From NCBI GenBank assembly GCA_021323705.1, contig JAJPKL010000031.1, positions 1 to 41,809 of the forward strand: DNA of 41,809 nucleotides. Direction: 5' to 3'. Of the stretch, positions 1 through 7,721 are shown one piece after another. Source of the DNA: Nitrososphaerota archaeon. GTDB lineage: Archaea > Thermoproteota > Nitrososphaeria > Nitrososphaerales > Nitrosopumilaceae. Position 1 is the stretch's first letter. Every line of letters begins with the position of its first letter. The translations under genes were made by a program, and so were the position numbers. The notes below the pieces were generated by a model. The model was not told the DNA's origin. It did not search any database and was given only the letters and a program-made list of their open reading frames with translations.

Positions 1-15
1 TGATCAAAATCAGAA

Positions 16-318
16 ATGCCAATAGCAATACTTCCGGACGTCGATGAACAAAGATGTATAGGCTGTGCGCTATGCGTAGAGATCTGTACTTCTCTTGGCC
101 CAGACGTTCTTCGTGTAAAGCCTGTTGAAGGCTGGAAGAGAGGTAAAGCATTTGTTTTCTACCCAGAAAGATGCATCTCAGACGGTGCATGCATCGGTGT
201 TTGCCCAACAAAGGCAATCTTCTGGATGAGACCAATGACTTACACACCTGGTCAACCAGTTCCTCTCCACAAGAATGGTATCTTCGTAAAAGGCTGGGCT
301 GAGGACGCCGCACTTTAA
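16..318 (+). CDS. Ferredoxin, 2x[Fe-S], 100 aa
   Basis: Small soluble electron carrier of the bacterial-type two-cluster ferredoxin family. The first motif is a full CxxCxxCxxxC (Cys14, 17, 20, 24). The second reads Cys53-x2-Asp56-x2-Cys59-x3-Cys63-Pro, so an aspartate replaces the second cysteine. In known families this goes with a [3Fe-4S] or an Asp-ligated [4Fe-4S] cluster, so one normal and one modified cluster is the likely content. About 28 residues separate the motifs, longer than in minimal clostridial ferredoxins. The start is fixed by an in-frame stop at bases 1-3. The redox partner cannot be told from the window; its upstream neighbour lies outside. A perfect 14-base palindrome and T-rich run follow the stop codon. 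Confidence 0.9.
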   Translation: MPIAILPDVDEQRCIGCALCVEICTSLGPDVLRVKPVEGWKRGKAFVFYPERCISDGACIGVCPTKAIFWMRPMTYTPGQPVPLHKNGIFVKGWAEDAAL

Positions 319-320
319 GC

Positions 321-352
321 GAAGAACGTTCTTCCATTTTTTATTATTTTTT
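321..352 (+). terminator. Palindrome plus T-rich run after ferredoxin
   Basis: A perfect 14-base palindrome (321-334) starts just after the ferredoxin stop and is followed by a T-rich stretch to about 352. T-rich tracts terminate archaeal RNA polymerase. The palindrome could form a short hairpin or could be a protein site. The convergent tgtA gene ends at 400, so this is the only separation between the two transcripts. Confidence 0.4.
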
Positions 353-399
353 AAATCGTCTATTAATGCAAATTAAATTTCAAAACTCGAGCTTTAATC

Positions 400-1968
400 T
401 TAGGATTTTGTGGATTTTTTAGATTTCAAATTATCTTTGCCTCTAAAATTAAAGAATTTGATTTTCTTTTTGGCCGCTTTGGTGTAGTGCTTTAAAAAAT
501 CGTCATCTGCTGCATGAATTGTTTTAAACCTGTTCTGCTTGAGAAATGTATTGAATGTAGTTAAAAATTCGGTAAATTCCTCTTTGTTGTGTTGGTAGCC
601 TGACATTACATAATGTGCCGCTGGATAAACATCTGAAAGTTCAAGAGGTATTATGCCAAGATAGGGATTGTATTGGCAGAACTGAGTATCATCTAAAATT
701 CTTGCAAATCTCTTTTTTAATCTGTTATACTCAGGTGATAGGTAAAACGGCCGCATCCCGCCATCTGGAATGATTACTAGATTTTTCTTATTTGTCTTGA
801 ATTTACGTACAGTGTCATGAAATCTTGCCACTTCAGGCCTGAACTGATCTTCTTTTGAAAACAAAAAGATTGCATTTTCCTTGAACCTAGGCGTACCTTT
901 TGCAAGAAACTGTGTATTTGAGATGAAAAGTGGCATAGTTTCAAAGAGTTTTGGATGTGCTCGCACTTTTCTTAGCACGTATTCCCATAACCGTCCTTCG
1001 TGAATGGCTTCCTTTACTCTATCTACTTCTGATTTTATAGAGTAAAGATTGTGTAGCGCAAGTTTGTCTATCTTCTCTTCTTTTGGAAGCGCCAGAATCT
1101 CTCTTGGCTTGAGCCTGCTACAAACCTCACATGTGCAAGAAAAGTATGATATCTCATCAAGATGCGCAGTGCCGTCTTCTGTAATGTACCTGTCGTGTTT
1201 TGCGTACAGCATGTATGATGCAGAGTCAAAGGTGTCACACCCAAGTGCTACCGCTAAGGGAATCGTGAGAGGATGGCCTGCTCCAAAGAGATGAAGGGGG
1301 ATGGAATCTGGCATCTCTTTTTTTGCAGTAATTATCATCTTTGCCAGAAGCTCATACTCATATGATTCCATAAACTCGACTGGGCTTCCTAATGCCAACA
1401 TCTGAAAACCATACTTTACTAGATTTCTTGTAGAATCTTTGACCAGATCAGAATATTCGCTTCCTTGGATTGGCCCAATCCAGATCTGGACGTTGTTGTC
1501 TCTTGCCTCCAAAGTTTCCTTTGAGATTCTTAACGTATGGTTAACGTAATCTATTGCTTTTTTCTTTGCAAGACCAAATCCTGTAGGTCTGTCAAGTGGA
1601 ATGGCAATGTCTGTCGCAATTCCCTTTTCAAACTCTGCCATTTTCTTATAGTCTGTGTCAATGTCTCCATATTCTAAGACCTGATATCCACCCGAGTCTG
1701 TCATGATTGTTCCATCGTAATCGATTATATCGTGAATTCCTCTTTTTATGGCGTCATCGCCATATTGCTTTAGTGTAATGTAGGCATTTGTAATGACAAG
1801 ATCAAATCCCATTTCTTTTATCTTCTTGGCAGGAATTGACTGCCTGACAGGATGAATGACTGGAACATATGCAGGAGTCTCGACCTTGCCGTGGTTTGTA
1901 TGCAGTATTCCTATTCTCCCTGCAAGGTCAGATCTTTTTATCTCAAACATTTCATACTTTGATTTCAT
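400..1968 (-). CDS. tgtA: Archaeosine tRNA-guanine transglycosylase TgtA
   Basis: Exchanges guanine-15 in the D-loop of archaeal tRNAs for preQ0, the first tRNA-bound step of archaeosine synthesis. The TGT barrel covers about residues 5-345: the substrate-binding DSGGYQ motif at Asp91, the second Asp region around 245-249 (CDTFDSA), and a zinc site made by Cys278, Cys280, Cys283 and His306. Residues about 350-510 match the archaeal C-terminal region (DUF5591-like). The protein ends in a Lys-rich tail and I see no PUA domain; Pyrococcus TgtA is about 582 residues with a C-terminal PUA, so that module seems absent here. It lies 16 bases after the adenylate kinase-like gene and probably shares its transcript. 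Confidence 0.93.
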   Translation of the reverse strand: MKSKYEMFEIKRSDLAGRIGILHTNHGKVETPAYVPVIHPVRQSIPAKKIKEMGFDLVITNAYITLKQYGDDAIKRGIHDIIDYDGTIMTDSGGYQVLEYGDIDTDYKKMAEFEKGIATDIAIPLDRPTGFGLAKKKAIDYVNHTLRISKETLEARDNNVQIWIGPIQGSEYSDLVKDSTRNLVKYGFQMLALGSPVEFMESYEYELLAKMIITAKKEMPDSIPLHLFGAGHPLTIPLAVALGCDTFDSASYMLYAKHDRYITEDGTAHLDEISYFSCTCEVCSRLKPREILALPKEEKIDKLALHNLYSIKSEVDRVKEAIHEGRLWEYVLRKVRAHPKLFETMPLFISNTQFLAKGTPRFKENAIFLFSKEDQFRPEVARFHDTVRKFKTNKKNLVIIPDGGMRPFYLSPEYNRLKKRFARILDDTQFCQYNPYLGIIPLELSDVYPAAHYVMSGYQHNKEEFTEFLTTFNTFLKQNRFKTIHAADDDFLKHYTKAAKKKIKFFNFRGKDNLKSKKSTKS

Positions 1969-1984
1969 GCAAGGTAATTTGAAC

Positions 1985-2536
1985 CTAGTATGGGAAAAAT
2001 CGCTTTAGGTCTCTTTTCTTTGAAACTATCTTTAGCCAATCTACATTATCCTCTCTTGTCTTGCCTTTGACAAAAAGGGACTCAATTCTCTTGACCGTAT
2101 CGGCTATGGATTTGTTGGTGGTGTCAAACTGAAAAGTCTTTTTTCGTCCAATGTTTTTTATGGTGTCATAGTAGGTTATTCCAAGAATCTCAGAGCCCAA
2201 ATTCTCAATAGATTTTTGTTTGGAGTATTCTCTCTTCTTGTATATCCGTTCTAAACTATAGGGACTTCGTCTCAATACCACTACAACATCGACCTTGTTC
2301 TTTGATACAACGTAAGGAGCTAGATGCCCAACAAGCAATGTATTTTTTGATGTCTTTTTGTCCAGAATCTTCTTTAGCTTCTTGACATCTACATCTAGTG
2401 CCTGTTTGCCTTTCTTGGCTATTCCTTTGGATATAGCAACTTGGTTTATGTCTACCAGTTCAAGGCCTAGTTTTTTGGCAAGTATTCCTGCAACTGTATG
2501 CTTGCCTGTTCCTGGATTCCCAGTTATTATCTTCAA
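1985..2536 (-). CDS. AK6/Fap7-type adenylate kinase-like NTPase
   Basis: A small P-loop NTPase of the archaeal adenylate kinase AK6/Fap7 family, whose members act in small-subunit ribosome maturation and can convert ATP + AMP to 2 ADP. The N-terminus is a beta strand followed by a P-loop at residues 6-14 (GNPGTGKHT). Family members usually have Thr right after the P-loop lysine to hold magnesium; here it is His13, with Thr14 next. The 183-residue length fits the family. The first ATG is supported by a TTTAATTAAA box centred about 26 bases upstream. It is probably the first gene of a two-gene unit with tgtA. Confidence 0.8.
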   Translation of the reverse strand: MKIITGNPGTGKHTVAGILAKKLGLELVDINQVAISKGIAKKGKQALDVDVKKLKKILDKKTSKNTLLVGHLAPYVVSKNKVDVVVVLRRSPYSLERIYKKREYSKQKSIENLGSEILGITYYDTIKNIGRKKTFQFDTTNKSIADTVKRIESLFVKGKTREDNVDWLKIVSKKRDLKRFFPY

Positions 2537-2556
2537 TGAATGGGATGAAATTAGAA

Positions 2557-2566
2557 TTTAATTAAA
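2557..2566 (-). promoter_or_regulatory. TATA-like box of the AK6-like/tgtA unit
   Basis: TTTAATTAAA, centred about 26 bases before the start codon at 2536, matching the spacing seen at many genes in this window and implying a leaderless transcript. Confidence 0.5.
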
Positions 2567-2592
2567 CACTTCTAACAATGAAATCCTCAATA

Positions 2593-2599
2593 CTAATAA
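2593..2599 (+). promoter_or_regulatory. TATA-like box of ychF
   Basis: CTAATAA, centred about 29 bases before the ATG at 2625. Weaker in sequence than the other boxes but at the expected distance. Confidence 0.35.
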
Positions 2600-2624
2600 G
2601 AGCAAACTTTCAGACTGAAACTGC

Positions 2625-3818
2625 ATGCAGATTGGGTTATTGGGTAAGACAAATGTTGGCAAATCAACATTCTTTTCTGCAGCAACCCAAACAACCGCTC
2701 AGATTGGAAATTACCCATTTACTACTATTGAGCCAAATGTTGGCATAGCATATGTCAAGGCAGATTGTGCATGCAAACATTTTGGCATAAACCACGTCCA
2801 TCAGTTTTGTGTAAAGGGAACCAGATACATCCCAATCAAGTTAATAGACGTGGCAGGCCTTGTACCGGGAGCCCATGAGGGAAAGGGACTTGGAAACAAA
2901 TTCCTTGATGATGCAAGGCAGGCTGAGGTATTGATTCATGTTGTGGATGCTTCAGGTTCAACTGATATACAAGGACAACCAGTTCCTGCAGGAACCCATA
3001 ATCCACTTGAAGATGTAAAGTTTGTAGAAGAAGAGTTTGATCAATGGATGAAACAGATACTTCATAGGGAATGGCCAAAACTAACACGAGAACTGGAAAG
3101 TAAGAGTGGCAAAATTATTCAGGCAATTACTCAAAGATTTAGCGGACTTGGAATAATCGAATATGATGTTGAAACAGTCTTGCATCGCTTGAATCTACAG
3201 ACAAAAAAACCGCTGGAGTGGAACGAAAATGACATACTCTCGTTTGTAAAGGAATTGAGAAAGAGAACTAGGCCGCTCATAATTGCTGCAAATAAAGCTG
3301 ATCTGTGCCATGACCTTGGTATCTTAGACGAACTAAAAAAAATACATGATACAATTGCTTGCAGTGCAGAAACCGAATTATTACTAAGGAAGGCTGCAAA
3401 AGCAGGTCTTATTGACTATTTCCCAGGTGACAAAGATTTCAAGATTAAAGATGGAGTAAATCTTAACGCCCAGCAGCAAAGAGCGCTAGACCTTGCTCAC
3501 AAGATAATGGAAAAGATTGGTGGTACCGGCATTCAGGATATTTTAGATTCTGCATGTTTCAATCTGTTAAAGTTAATTGTGGTCTTTCCGGTAGAGGACG
3601 AATCTAAACTATCAAACAAAAATGGCGAGGTATTGCCAGACGCAAGATTGCTTCCCTCAGGTTCTACTGCAAAAGACCTGGCAAGAACAGTTCACGAGGA
3701 TCTAGCAAAAGGGTTCCTATACGCAGTTGATGCAAAGACAAAACAGCGAGTAGGTGCAGAGCATCAATTAAAAAACGGTGACGTACTAAAGATAGTGTCA
3801 ACTTTAAGCAGGGGATAG
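2625..3818 (+). CDS. ychF: YchF/OLA1-related GTP-binding protein with TGS domain
   Basis: Cytosolic TRAFAC-class, Obg-family NTPase linked to ribosomes and translation in other organisms. The Walker A motif GKTNVGKS is at residues 7-14, the switch II DxxG at Asp75-Gly78, and NKAD at 223-226. NKAD predicts guanine specificity, unlike bacterial YchF, where this position is changed and ATP is preferred; the archaeal branch keeps it. A helical insertion follows, and a TGS domain fills about residues 316-394. The 397-residue length is normal for the archaeal form. kae1 begins 3 bases after the stop codon, so the two are almost certainly co-transcribed. Confidence 0.9.
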   Translation: MQIGLLGKTNVGKSTFFSAATQTTAQIGNYPFTTIEPNVGIAYVKADCACKHFGINHVHQFCVKGTRYIPIKLIDVAGLVPGAHEGKGLGNKFLDDARQAEVLIHVVDASGSTDIQGQPVPAGTHNPLEDVKFVEEEFDQWMKQILHREWPKLTRELESKSGKIIQAITQRFSGLGIIEYDVETVLHRLNLQTKKPLEWNENDILSFVKELRKRTRPLIIAANKADLCHDLGILDELKKIHDTIACSAETELLLRKAAKAGLIDYFPGDKDFKIKDGVNLNAQQQRALDLAHKIMEKIGGTGIQDILDSACFNLLKLIVVFPVEDESKLSNKNGEVLPDARLLPSGSTAKDLARTVHEDLAKGFLYAVDAKTKQRVGAEHQLKNGDVLKIVSTLSRG

Positions 3819-3821
3819 AGA

Positions 3822-4805
3822 ATGCTTTGTCTTGGAATTGAAAGTACTGCCCACACATTTTCGTGTGCCGTTATTGAAAAAAAAGGAACAAATGGCAAGA
3901 TTCTTTCAGATGTTAGAAAAATCTACAAGCCGTCTGAAGGAGAAGGAATACATCCAAGGGAAGCATCAAGACATCATGCTGAAAACTCTCCTCAGGTGCT
4001 TTCAGAATGTCTAGAAAAAGCATGCGTAAAAATTTCTGATCTTGACATGGTCTCATATGCAGCAGGTCCAGGTCTTGGACCATGCCTTAGAATCGGCGCT
4101 GTTGTGGCAAGATCTCTTGCCTCGTATTATAACATCCCCATATATCCAGTAAACCACGCACTTGGCCATATTGAATTAGGCAAGATGCTTACAGGAGCAA
4201 GAGACCCACTAGTACTGCTTGTATCAGGTGGCCACACCATGATTCTGGCATTTCTGGGAAAAAAGTGGCGAGTGTTTGGTGAGACGCTTGACATTACACT
4301 TGGGCAACTATTGGACCAGATTGGAAGGCATGCAGGCTTTGCATCACCGTGTGGATCAAAGATAGAAGAGCTTGCATCAAGGTCATCAAAATATGAGCCT
4401 CTACCATATGTGGTGAAAGGAAACGACGTCTCTTTTTCTGGTCTTTTTTCTGCTACAAAAAGAATAATGCCAAAAGGGTTAGAGTCTGCTTGTTTTTCAC
4501 TGCAAGAAACTGCCTTTTCTATGATGGGCGAAGCTGTGGAACGAGCTCTGTCTTTCACAGGCAAGAAAGAATTTCTGATTGTTGGAGGAGTGGCTGCTAA
4601 TAAAAGACTTTCAGAAATACTTCAAAGCATATGCAAAAGACACAACTGCAAATTTTTTGTCTCTCCAAAAGAATATGCTGGAGACTGTGGTTCACAGATT
4701 TCGTGGGTGGGACTACTTGAGTCCTCAAAAAAAGCTGGCGCCAAGCTGGAAAATACGTTTGTAAGACAATCCTGGAGAATAGATTCTGTAGAAATTCTTT
4801 ATTGA
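3822..4805 (+). CDS. kae1: Kae1/TsaD, KEOPS threonylcarbamoyltransferase subunit
   Basis: Catalytic subunit of KEOPS that transfers the threonylcarbamoyl group from TC-AMP to A37 of ANN-decoding tRNAs (t6A). It has the ASKHA fold. The metal-binding HxxxH is His112/His116, followed by the VSGGHT nucleotide loop (134-139), the GGVAANKRL motif and the late DCGSQ motif supplying the third ligand. The 327-residue length equals a stand-alone Kae1: the Bud32 kinase is not fused as in many Euryarchaeota but lies 0.4 kb away. The gene follows ychF by 3 bases. Its last 7 bases overlap the 3' end of the convergent PH-like gene. Confidence 0.96.
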   Translation: MLCLGIESTAHTFSCAVIEKKGTNGKILSDVRKIYKPSEGEGIHPREASRHHAENSPQVLSECLEKACVKISDLDMVSYAAGPGLGPCLRIGAVVARSLASYYNIPIYPVNHALGHIELGKMLTGARDPLVLLVSGGHTMILAFLGKKWRVFGETLDITLGQLLDQIGRHAGFASPCGSKIEELASRSSKYEPLPYVVKGNDVSFSGLFSATKRIMPKGLESACFSLQETAFSMMGEAVERALSFTGKKEFLIVGGVAANKRLSEILQSICKRHNCKFFVSPKEYAGDCGSQISWVGLLESSKKAGAKLENTFVRQSWRIDSVEILY

Positions 4806-5128
4806 TCCTTGTAGTTTGAAATTGCTTCGCGTATTGTTTTTTCCCATTTGCTGTTACTAAATACGCCAAACTTGAAAGTTTTTTCACCCTCGTCTGTCTT
4901 TATAATAACTCGAAGTTTTTTGATAAATCTGCCCTCTTTGGACGCTTCAACAATCTGATTGAGTTTTGCTTCCATAACAGTATCGCCAAACTTTTTTGTA
5001 AAATCAACTATTCTTCCTTCCGTCTTATCAAAGGCAATTCTCATGTTTGTCAGAGTGAGAATTCCGGGTCCAAGCTTGTCCTCAGAGCAGTCCTCCTGCA
5101 TGATCTTTTTTTCGTTTGGCAGCATCAC
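4799..5128 (-). CDS. Hypothetical PH/GRAM-like small protein
   Basis: A 109-residue soluble protein that I cannot assign to a named family. The alternating strand pattern with an early T-N-x-R-I segment, a central helix and a final amphipathic helix resembles bacterial PH-like or GRAM-like domains, and nothing more specific is visible. There is no signal peptide or membrane segment. It begins with two adjacent Met codons; a TTATAA box centred about 26 bases before the second favours a leaderless start at 5125. It lies between kae1 (7-base 3' overlap) and the divergent bud32, so it splits the two KEOPS genes. Any KEOPS link is only positional. Confidence 0.65.
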   Translation of the reverse strand: MMLPNEKKIMQEDCSEDKLGPGILTLTNMRIAFDKTEGRIVDFTKKFGDTVMEAKLNQIVEASKEGRFIKKLRVIIKTDEGEKTFKFGVFSNSKWEKTIREAISNYKDQ

Positions 5129-5148
5129 GCTTTCTCTTCAATCCTACA

Positions 5149-5154
5149 TTATAA
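5149..5154. promoter_or_regulatory. Possible shared divergent TATA box (PH-like gene / bud32)
   Basis: The self-complementary TTATAA sits between the divergent genes. Counting about 27 bases each way lands at about 5125 on the minus strand (second Met of the PH-like gene) and about 5178 on the plus strand, a short leader before the TTG at 5192. Confidence 0.45.
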
Positions 5155-5191
5155 TTGTAACTTAAATTGAGTGGAAATATTTGCAATACTG

Positions 5192-5812
5192 TTGAAACTG
5201 GTAAAGAAAGGAGCAGAAGCTGACATCTATCTAACAACATGGAATGGTAAAAAATCTATTTTAAAAATTAGAAAGAGAAAGGAATACCGCAATGAGATTC
5301 TAGACAACAGAATTCGTACACTGAGAACTGTTCGAGAGGCAACAATGATATCCGAAGTAAAGCAGTTTGGTATCAGTACGCCACTAGTCTATTTTGTAGA
5401 CTCGAAGAAATTTGAGATATACATGCAGTTTGTGGAGGGTAGATTGGTTCGAGACTTGCCAAGTAATATGATAATAAAGACTTGTGAAAAAATTGGAAAG
5501 ATGGTGGGTACTCTACACAACAATAGCATAATGCATGGGGATCTTACAACGTCAAACTTTATACTTTTACGCAACAAACTAGTCATTTTGGACTTTGGAT
5601 TATCCCAAAAAACTGAAAGAATAGAAGATCATGCCATAGACCTTAGGTTGTTCAAAGAGGTGCTAAACAGTGCCCATGTCGAGATAGTGAACAAAGCGTG
5701 GTTATCATTTTTGAGGGGTTATGGAAAAATTGTAGGAAGCCAAAGAAGGGAACGTGTTATCTCGCAGGTATCAGTAATAGAAAAGAGGGGAAGGTATGCA
5801 AACGTTGTCTAG
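5192..5812 (+). CDS. bud32: Bud32, KEOPS kinase/ATPase subunit
   Basis: Atypical small protein kinase of the KEOPS complex that binds Kae1 and supports t6A synthesis. The short glycine-poor N-lobe has the KKGAEADIYL motif, the catalytic loop reads HGDLTTSNF, and the metal-binding DFGLS follows; there is no large C-lobe, as expected for the family. The C-terminus ends in a basic, Arg/Lys-rich tail. The frame opens at a GTG at 5171, but homologues begin about two residues before the KKGAEA motif, and the TATA-like box at 5149-5154 would place the transcription start after that GTG. I therefore prefer the TTG at 5192 (206 aa). The 3' end overlaps rdgB by 17 bases. Confidence 0.93.
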   Translation: MKLVKKGAEADIYLTTWNGKKSILKIRKRKEYRNEILDNRIRTLRTVREATMISEVKQFGISTPLVYFVDSKKFEIYMQFVEGRLVRDLPSNMIIKTCEKIGKMVGTLHNNSIMHGDLTTSNFILLRNKLVILDFGLSQKTERIEDHAIDLRLFKEVLNSAHVEIVNKAWLSFLRGYGKIVGSQRRERVISQVSVIEKRGRYANVV

Positions 5813-6365
5813 TCTTTATTTTGCGTCATCAAACAAAAACAAGTTTGAGGAAGCACGGTCTATCTTGTCAGAATTTGGAATATCGCTCAAGTTTTTTAAA
5901 TGCGGCCTTGAGGAGATACAAGCAAAAAGTTTGGAGGAAATAGCTGTCCACAAAGCAAGTCAGGCCTATCTCCTCTGCTCAAAGGCTGTTATAGTGGAAG
6001 ATGATGGGTTGTTTATCAAAGCCCTAATGGGGTTCCCAGGGCCATATTCATCATTTGTATTTGATACCATTGGAAACAAAGGAATTCTAAAGCTATTGTC
6101 CAAACAGCGAAGTGCTATATTCAGATCAATTATTGCATATTGTGAAAAAAAGCAAGATGTCATGATGTTTGATGGTGACGTGCAAGGAAAAATATCCACA
6201 AAATTGCAGGGCAAAAGATGGGGATTTGATCCAATATTTATTCCACAGGGAGAAACTTTGACATATTCACAACTAAAAAACAAGAATCTCATCTCACACA
6301 GATACCTTGCGCTAAAAAAATTCGCTAATTGGTATCTGCATAAGCAGATATCCATCGATCGATGA
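5796..6365 (+). CDS. rdgB: XTP/dITP diphosphatase (RdgB/HAM1)
   Basis: House-cleaning pyrophosphatase that hydrolyses non-canonical purine triphosphates (XTP, dITP, ITP) to the monophosphate and PPi. Family marks are an N-terminal SSNKNKFEE segment, the VEDDGLFI...GFPGPYSS substrate loop and the late WGFDPIF motif. The 189-residue length is typical. The ATG at 5796 is preceded by a purine-rich AGAGGGGAAGGT, a convincing ribosome-binding site, which fits a downstream gene whose start lies inside bud32 (17-base overlap). The last 41 bases overlap the convergent taw1 gene, the longest 3'-3' overlap in the window. Confidence 0.94.
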   Translation: MQTLSSLYFASSNKNKFEEARSILSEFGISLKFFKCGLEEIQAKSLEEIAVHKASQAYLLCSKAVIVEDDGLFIKALMGFPGPYSSFVFDTIGNKGILKLLSKQRSAIFRSIIAYCEKKQDVMMFDGDVQGKISTKLQGKRWGFDPIFIPQGETLTYSQLKNKNLISHRYLALKKFANWYLHKQISIDR

Positions 6366-7356
6366 GTCTTTTTTTGCTCTGCAAGACAACAATTCTTGAA
6401 ACTTCGCTCTCATCCATCATTGAGTAGGCGTCGCTTTGTTTTGCCAGCTCACTTGAAAAATGTCTTACCTCTGACATGTCAAGCATGTCTCCGTATTCTA
6501 GTCTGTTGATCGAGCGGCCTACATGCATGTAAGATTTTATCTCAATAAAGTGAATGTTTGCTCGATTTATCATCTCGGAATATTGCGGAATTAATTTTTC
6601 ATTTTCATTATATCCTCTAATCAGAGTAACACGAAGGACAGACCTTGTATTGTCAAGTTTTGATAGTATGTCAAGACTGGCATTCCATCTTTGCCAGGCA
6701 TCCTTGTACTTTGGCCTGTTGACAAGCTGAAACACCTCTTCATTTGGTGCATTTGTTGATAGATATAGTTGAGTTGGCAGTGCATCTTCGTCACGCAGTC
6801 TTTCAAGCATTTCAGGTTCCTGTCCGTTTGTAACCAAGAACACAGATTTTGTAGTTGGCAGTTGTTTGAGGTACTTTATCAATTCTGGCAGTTGTGGGTA
6901 CATGGTGGGTTCACCAGAAAGCGATATTGCGTAATGACTTGGAAGGAGCGACTCATCAATCTTCTTCCGGTCGCTTTTGACATCTCCATAATGTCCCATT
7001 ATGAGCCTTTCACGCTCTTCCATTAATTTCGAAAGAATAACCTCAGGCGGAGCAACCTTTTCGGTAGGCATCTTCATAGCACTGTAAAATTCCATCGGCC
7101 GCCAACAGTAGACGCATCTATTTTCACAAAACATGCCTGCAGGTGAGAATTCCATGCACCTGTGAGTTGATATTCCGTAAAACTTGTGCTTGTAACAGTC
7201 CCCCTCGTTTCTAAAAGATTTCTTTGTCCAATGGCATAGTTCCACCGTACCATGATCGGCTATGCCATACTTTGCCTTTTTGAGTTGGCTTGAAATTGTT
7301 GGCCTTATCTGGATAAACTCATTTTCTGTTTCTATAGTCTCTCCAGAGCAGCTCAT
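6325..7356 (-). CDS. taw1: 4-demethylwyosine synthase Taw1 (TYW1), radical SAM
   Basis: Builds the tricyclic 4-demethylwyosine base at position 37 of tRNA-Phe from m1G and pyruvate. The radical SAM cluster motif is Cys77-x3-Cys81-x2-Cys84. A second set, Cys41, Cys54 and Cys67, has the same 13- and 13-residue spacing, and the same 10-residue gap to the SAM motif, as the auxiliary [4Fe-4S] cluster described for Pyrococcus TYW1. The glycine-rich SGEPTMYPQL segment follows. There is no flavodoxin domain, as in archaeal forms. A TTTTAATTAAA box centred 27 bases upstream of the ATG predicts a leaderless single-gene transcript. Confidence 0.96.
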   Translation of the reverse strand: MSCSGETIETENEFIQIRPTISSQLKKAKYGIADHGTVELCHWTKKSFRNEGDCYKHKFYGISTHRCMEFSPAGMFCENRCVYCWRPMEFYSAMKMPTEKVAPPEVILSKLMEERERLIMGHYGDVKSDRKKIDESLLPSHYAISLSGEPTMYPQLPELIKYLKQLPTTKSVFLVTNGQEPEMLERLRDEDALPTQLYLSTNAPNEEVFQLVNRPKYKDAWQRWNASLDILSKLDNTRSVLRVTLIRGYNENEKLIPQYSEMINRANIHFIEIKSYMHVGRSINRLEYGDMLDMSEVRHFSSELAKQSDAYSMMDESEVSRIVVLQSKKRLIDRWISAYADTN

Positions 7357-7377
7357 GCAAAATCTTCTACTACTTGG

Positions 7378-7388
7378 TTTTAATTAAA
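7378..7388 (-). promoter_or_regulatory. TATA-like box of taw1
   Basis: TTTAATTAAAA (minus strand), centred 27 bases before the ATG at 7356. It almost abuts the 3' end of the small upstream gene (stop at 7390-7392). Confidence 0.5.
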
Positions 7389-7389
7389 T

Positions 7390-7524
7390 CTACGTAGAAT
7401 TTAGCATTGAGACGCACGGAGCATTTTCCATTGGAACACAGAGTATGTGCCCTAGGTAGAGCATGCTGTAGAAGATCACTGCTGCCGTGACTCCCATCGA
7501 AACATACCACATTCTAAATTTCAT
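7390..7524 (-). CDS. Small single-span membrane protein, 44 aa
   Basis: A 44-codon frame starting at the ATG in 7522-7524 and ending with TAG at 7390-7392. The product has a short basic N-terminus (MKFRMW), one hydrophobic segment of about 20 residues rich in Val, Ala, Ile and Tyr, and a short polar C-terminus with two cysteines and several Met (LCVPMENAPCVSM). I do not recognise a family. Support comes from a GTTTATTA box centred 27 bases upstream of this ATG, the spacing seen at well-defined genes nearby, and from its filling an otherwise empty gap of more than 300 bases between taw1 and the alcohol dehydrogenase. It could still be a chance frame. Confidence 0.5.
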   Translation of the reverse strand: MKFRMWYVSMGVTAAVIFYSMLYLGHILCVPMENAPCVSMLNST

Positions 7525-7548
7525 ATCTGCGAATATTTTTTCTGGTAG

Positions 7549-7556
7549 TAATAAAC
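7549..7556 (-). promoter_or_regulatory. TATA-like box of the 44-aa gene
   Basis: GTTTATTA on the minus strand, centred about 28 bases before the ATG at 7524; this is the main argument that the small frame is expressed. Confidence 0.45.
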
Positions 7557-7693
7557 TTAAGGGTAATTATCAATTATAATGTATTTAGAGTCTTAGGGAC
7601 CGGCGCATTTTTAATTTTTTAATTCCAAAGCAACATGTCATACAATTTTTGGATTTGGGGATAAAATATAGGCACAAGAATCACAAAAACTAT

Positions 7694-7700
7694 CTTATAT
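7694..7700 (+). promoter_or_regulatory. TATA-like box of the alcohol dehydrogenase
   Basis: CTTATAT, centred about 25 bases before the ATG at 7722, consistent with a leaderless or nearly leaderless transcript. Confidence 0.45.
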
Positions 7701-7721
7701 GACATCTTGATAGGCTGAACT

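Larger units (their letters stand above)
7525..7721. other. Divergent intergenic region
   Basis: AT-rich spacer between the small membrane protein gene (minus) and the alcohol dehydrogenase (plus). It holds the two outward TATA-like boxes. I see no further gene, hairpin or repeat; a 9-codon frame near 7635 is too short to call. Confidence 0.5.
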
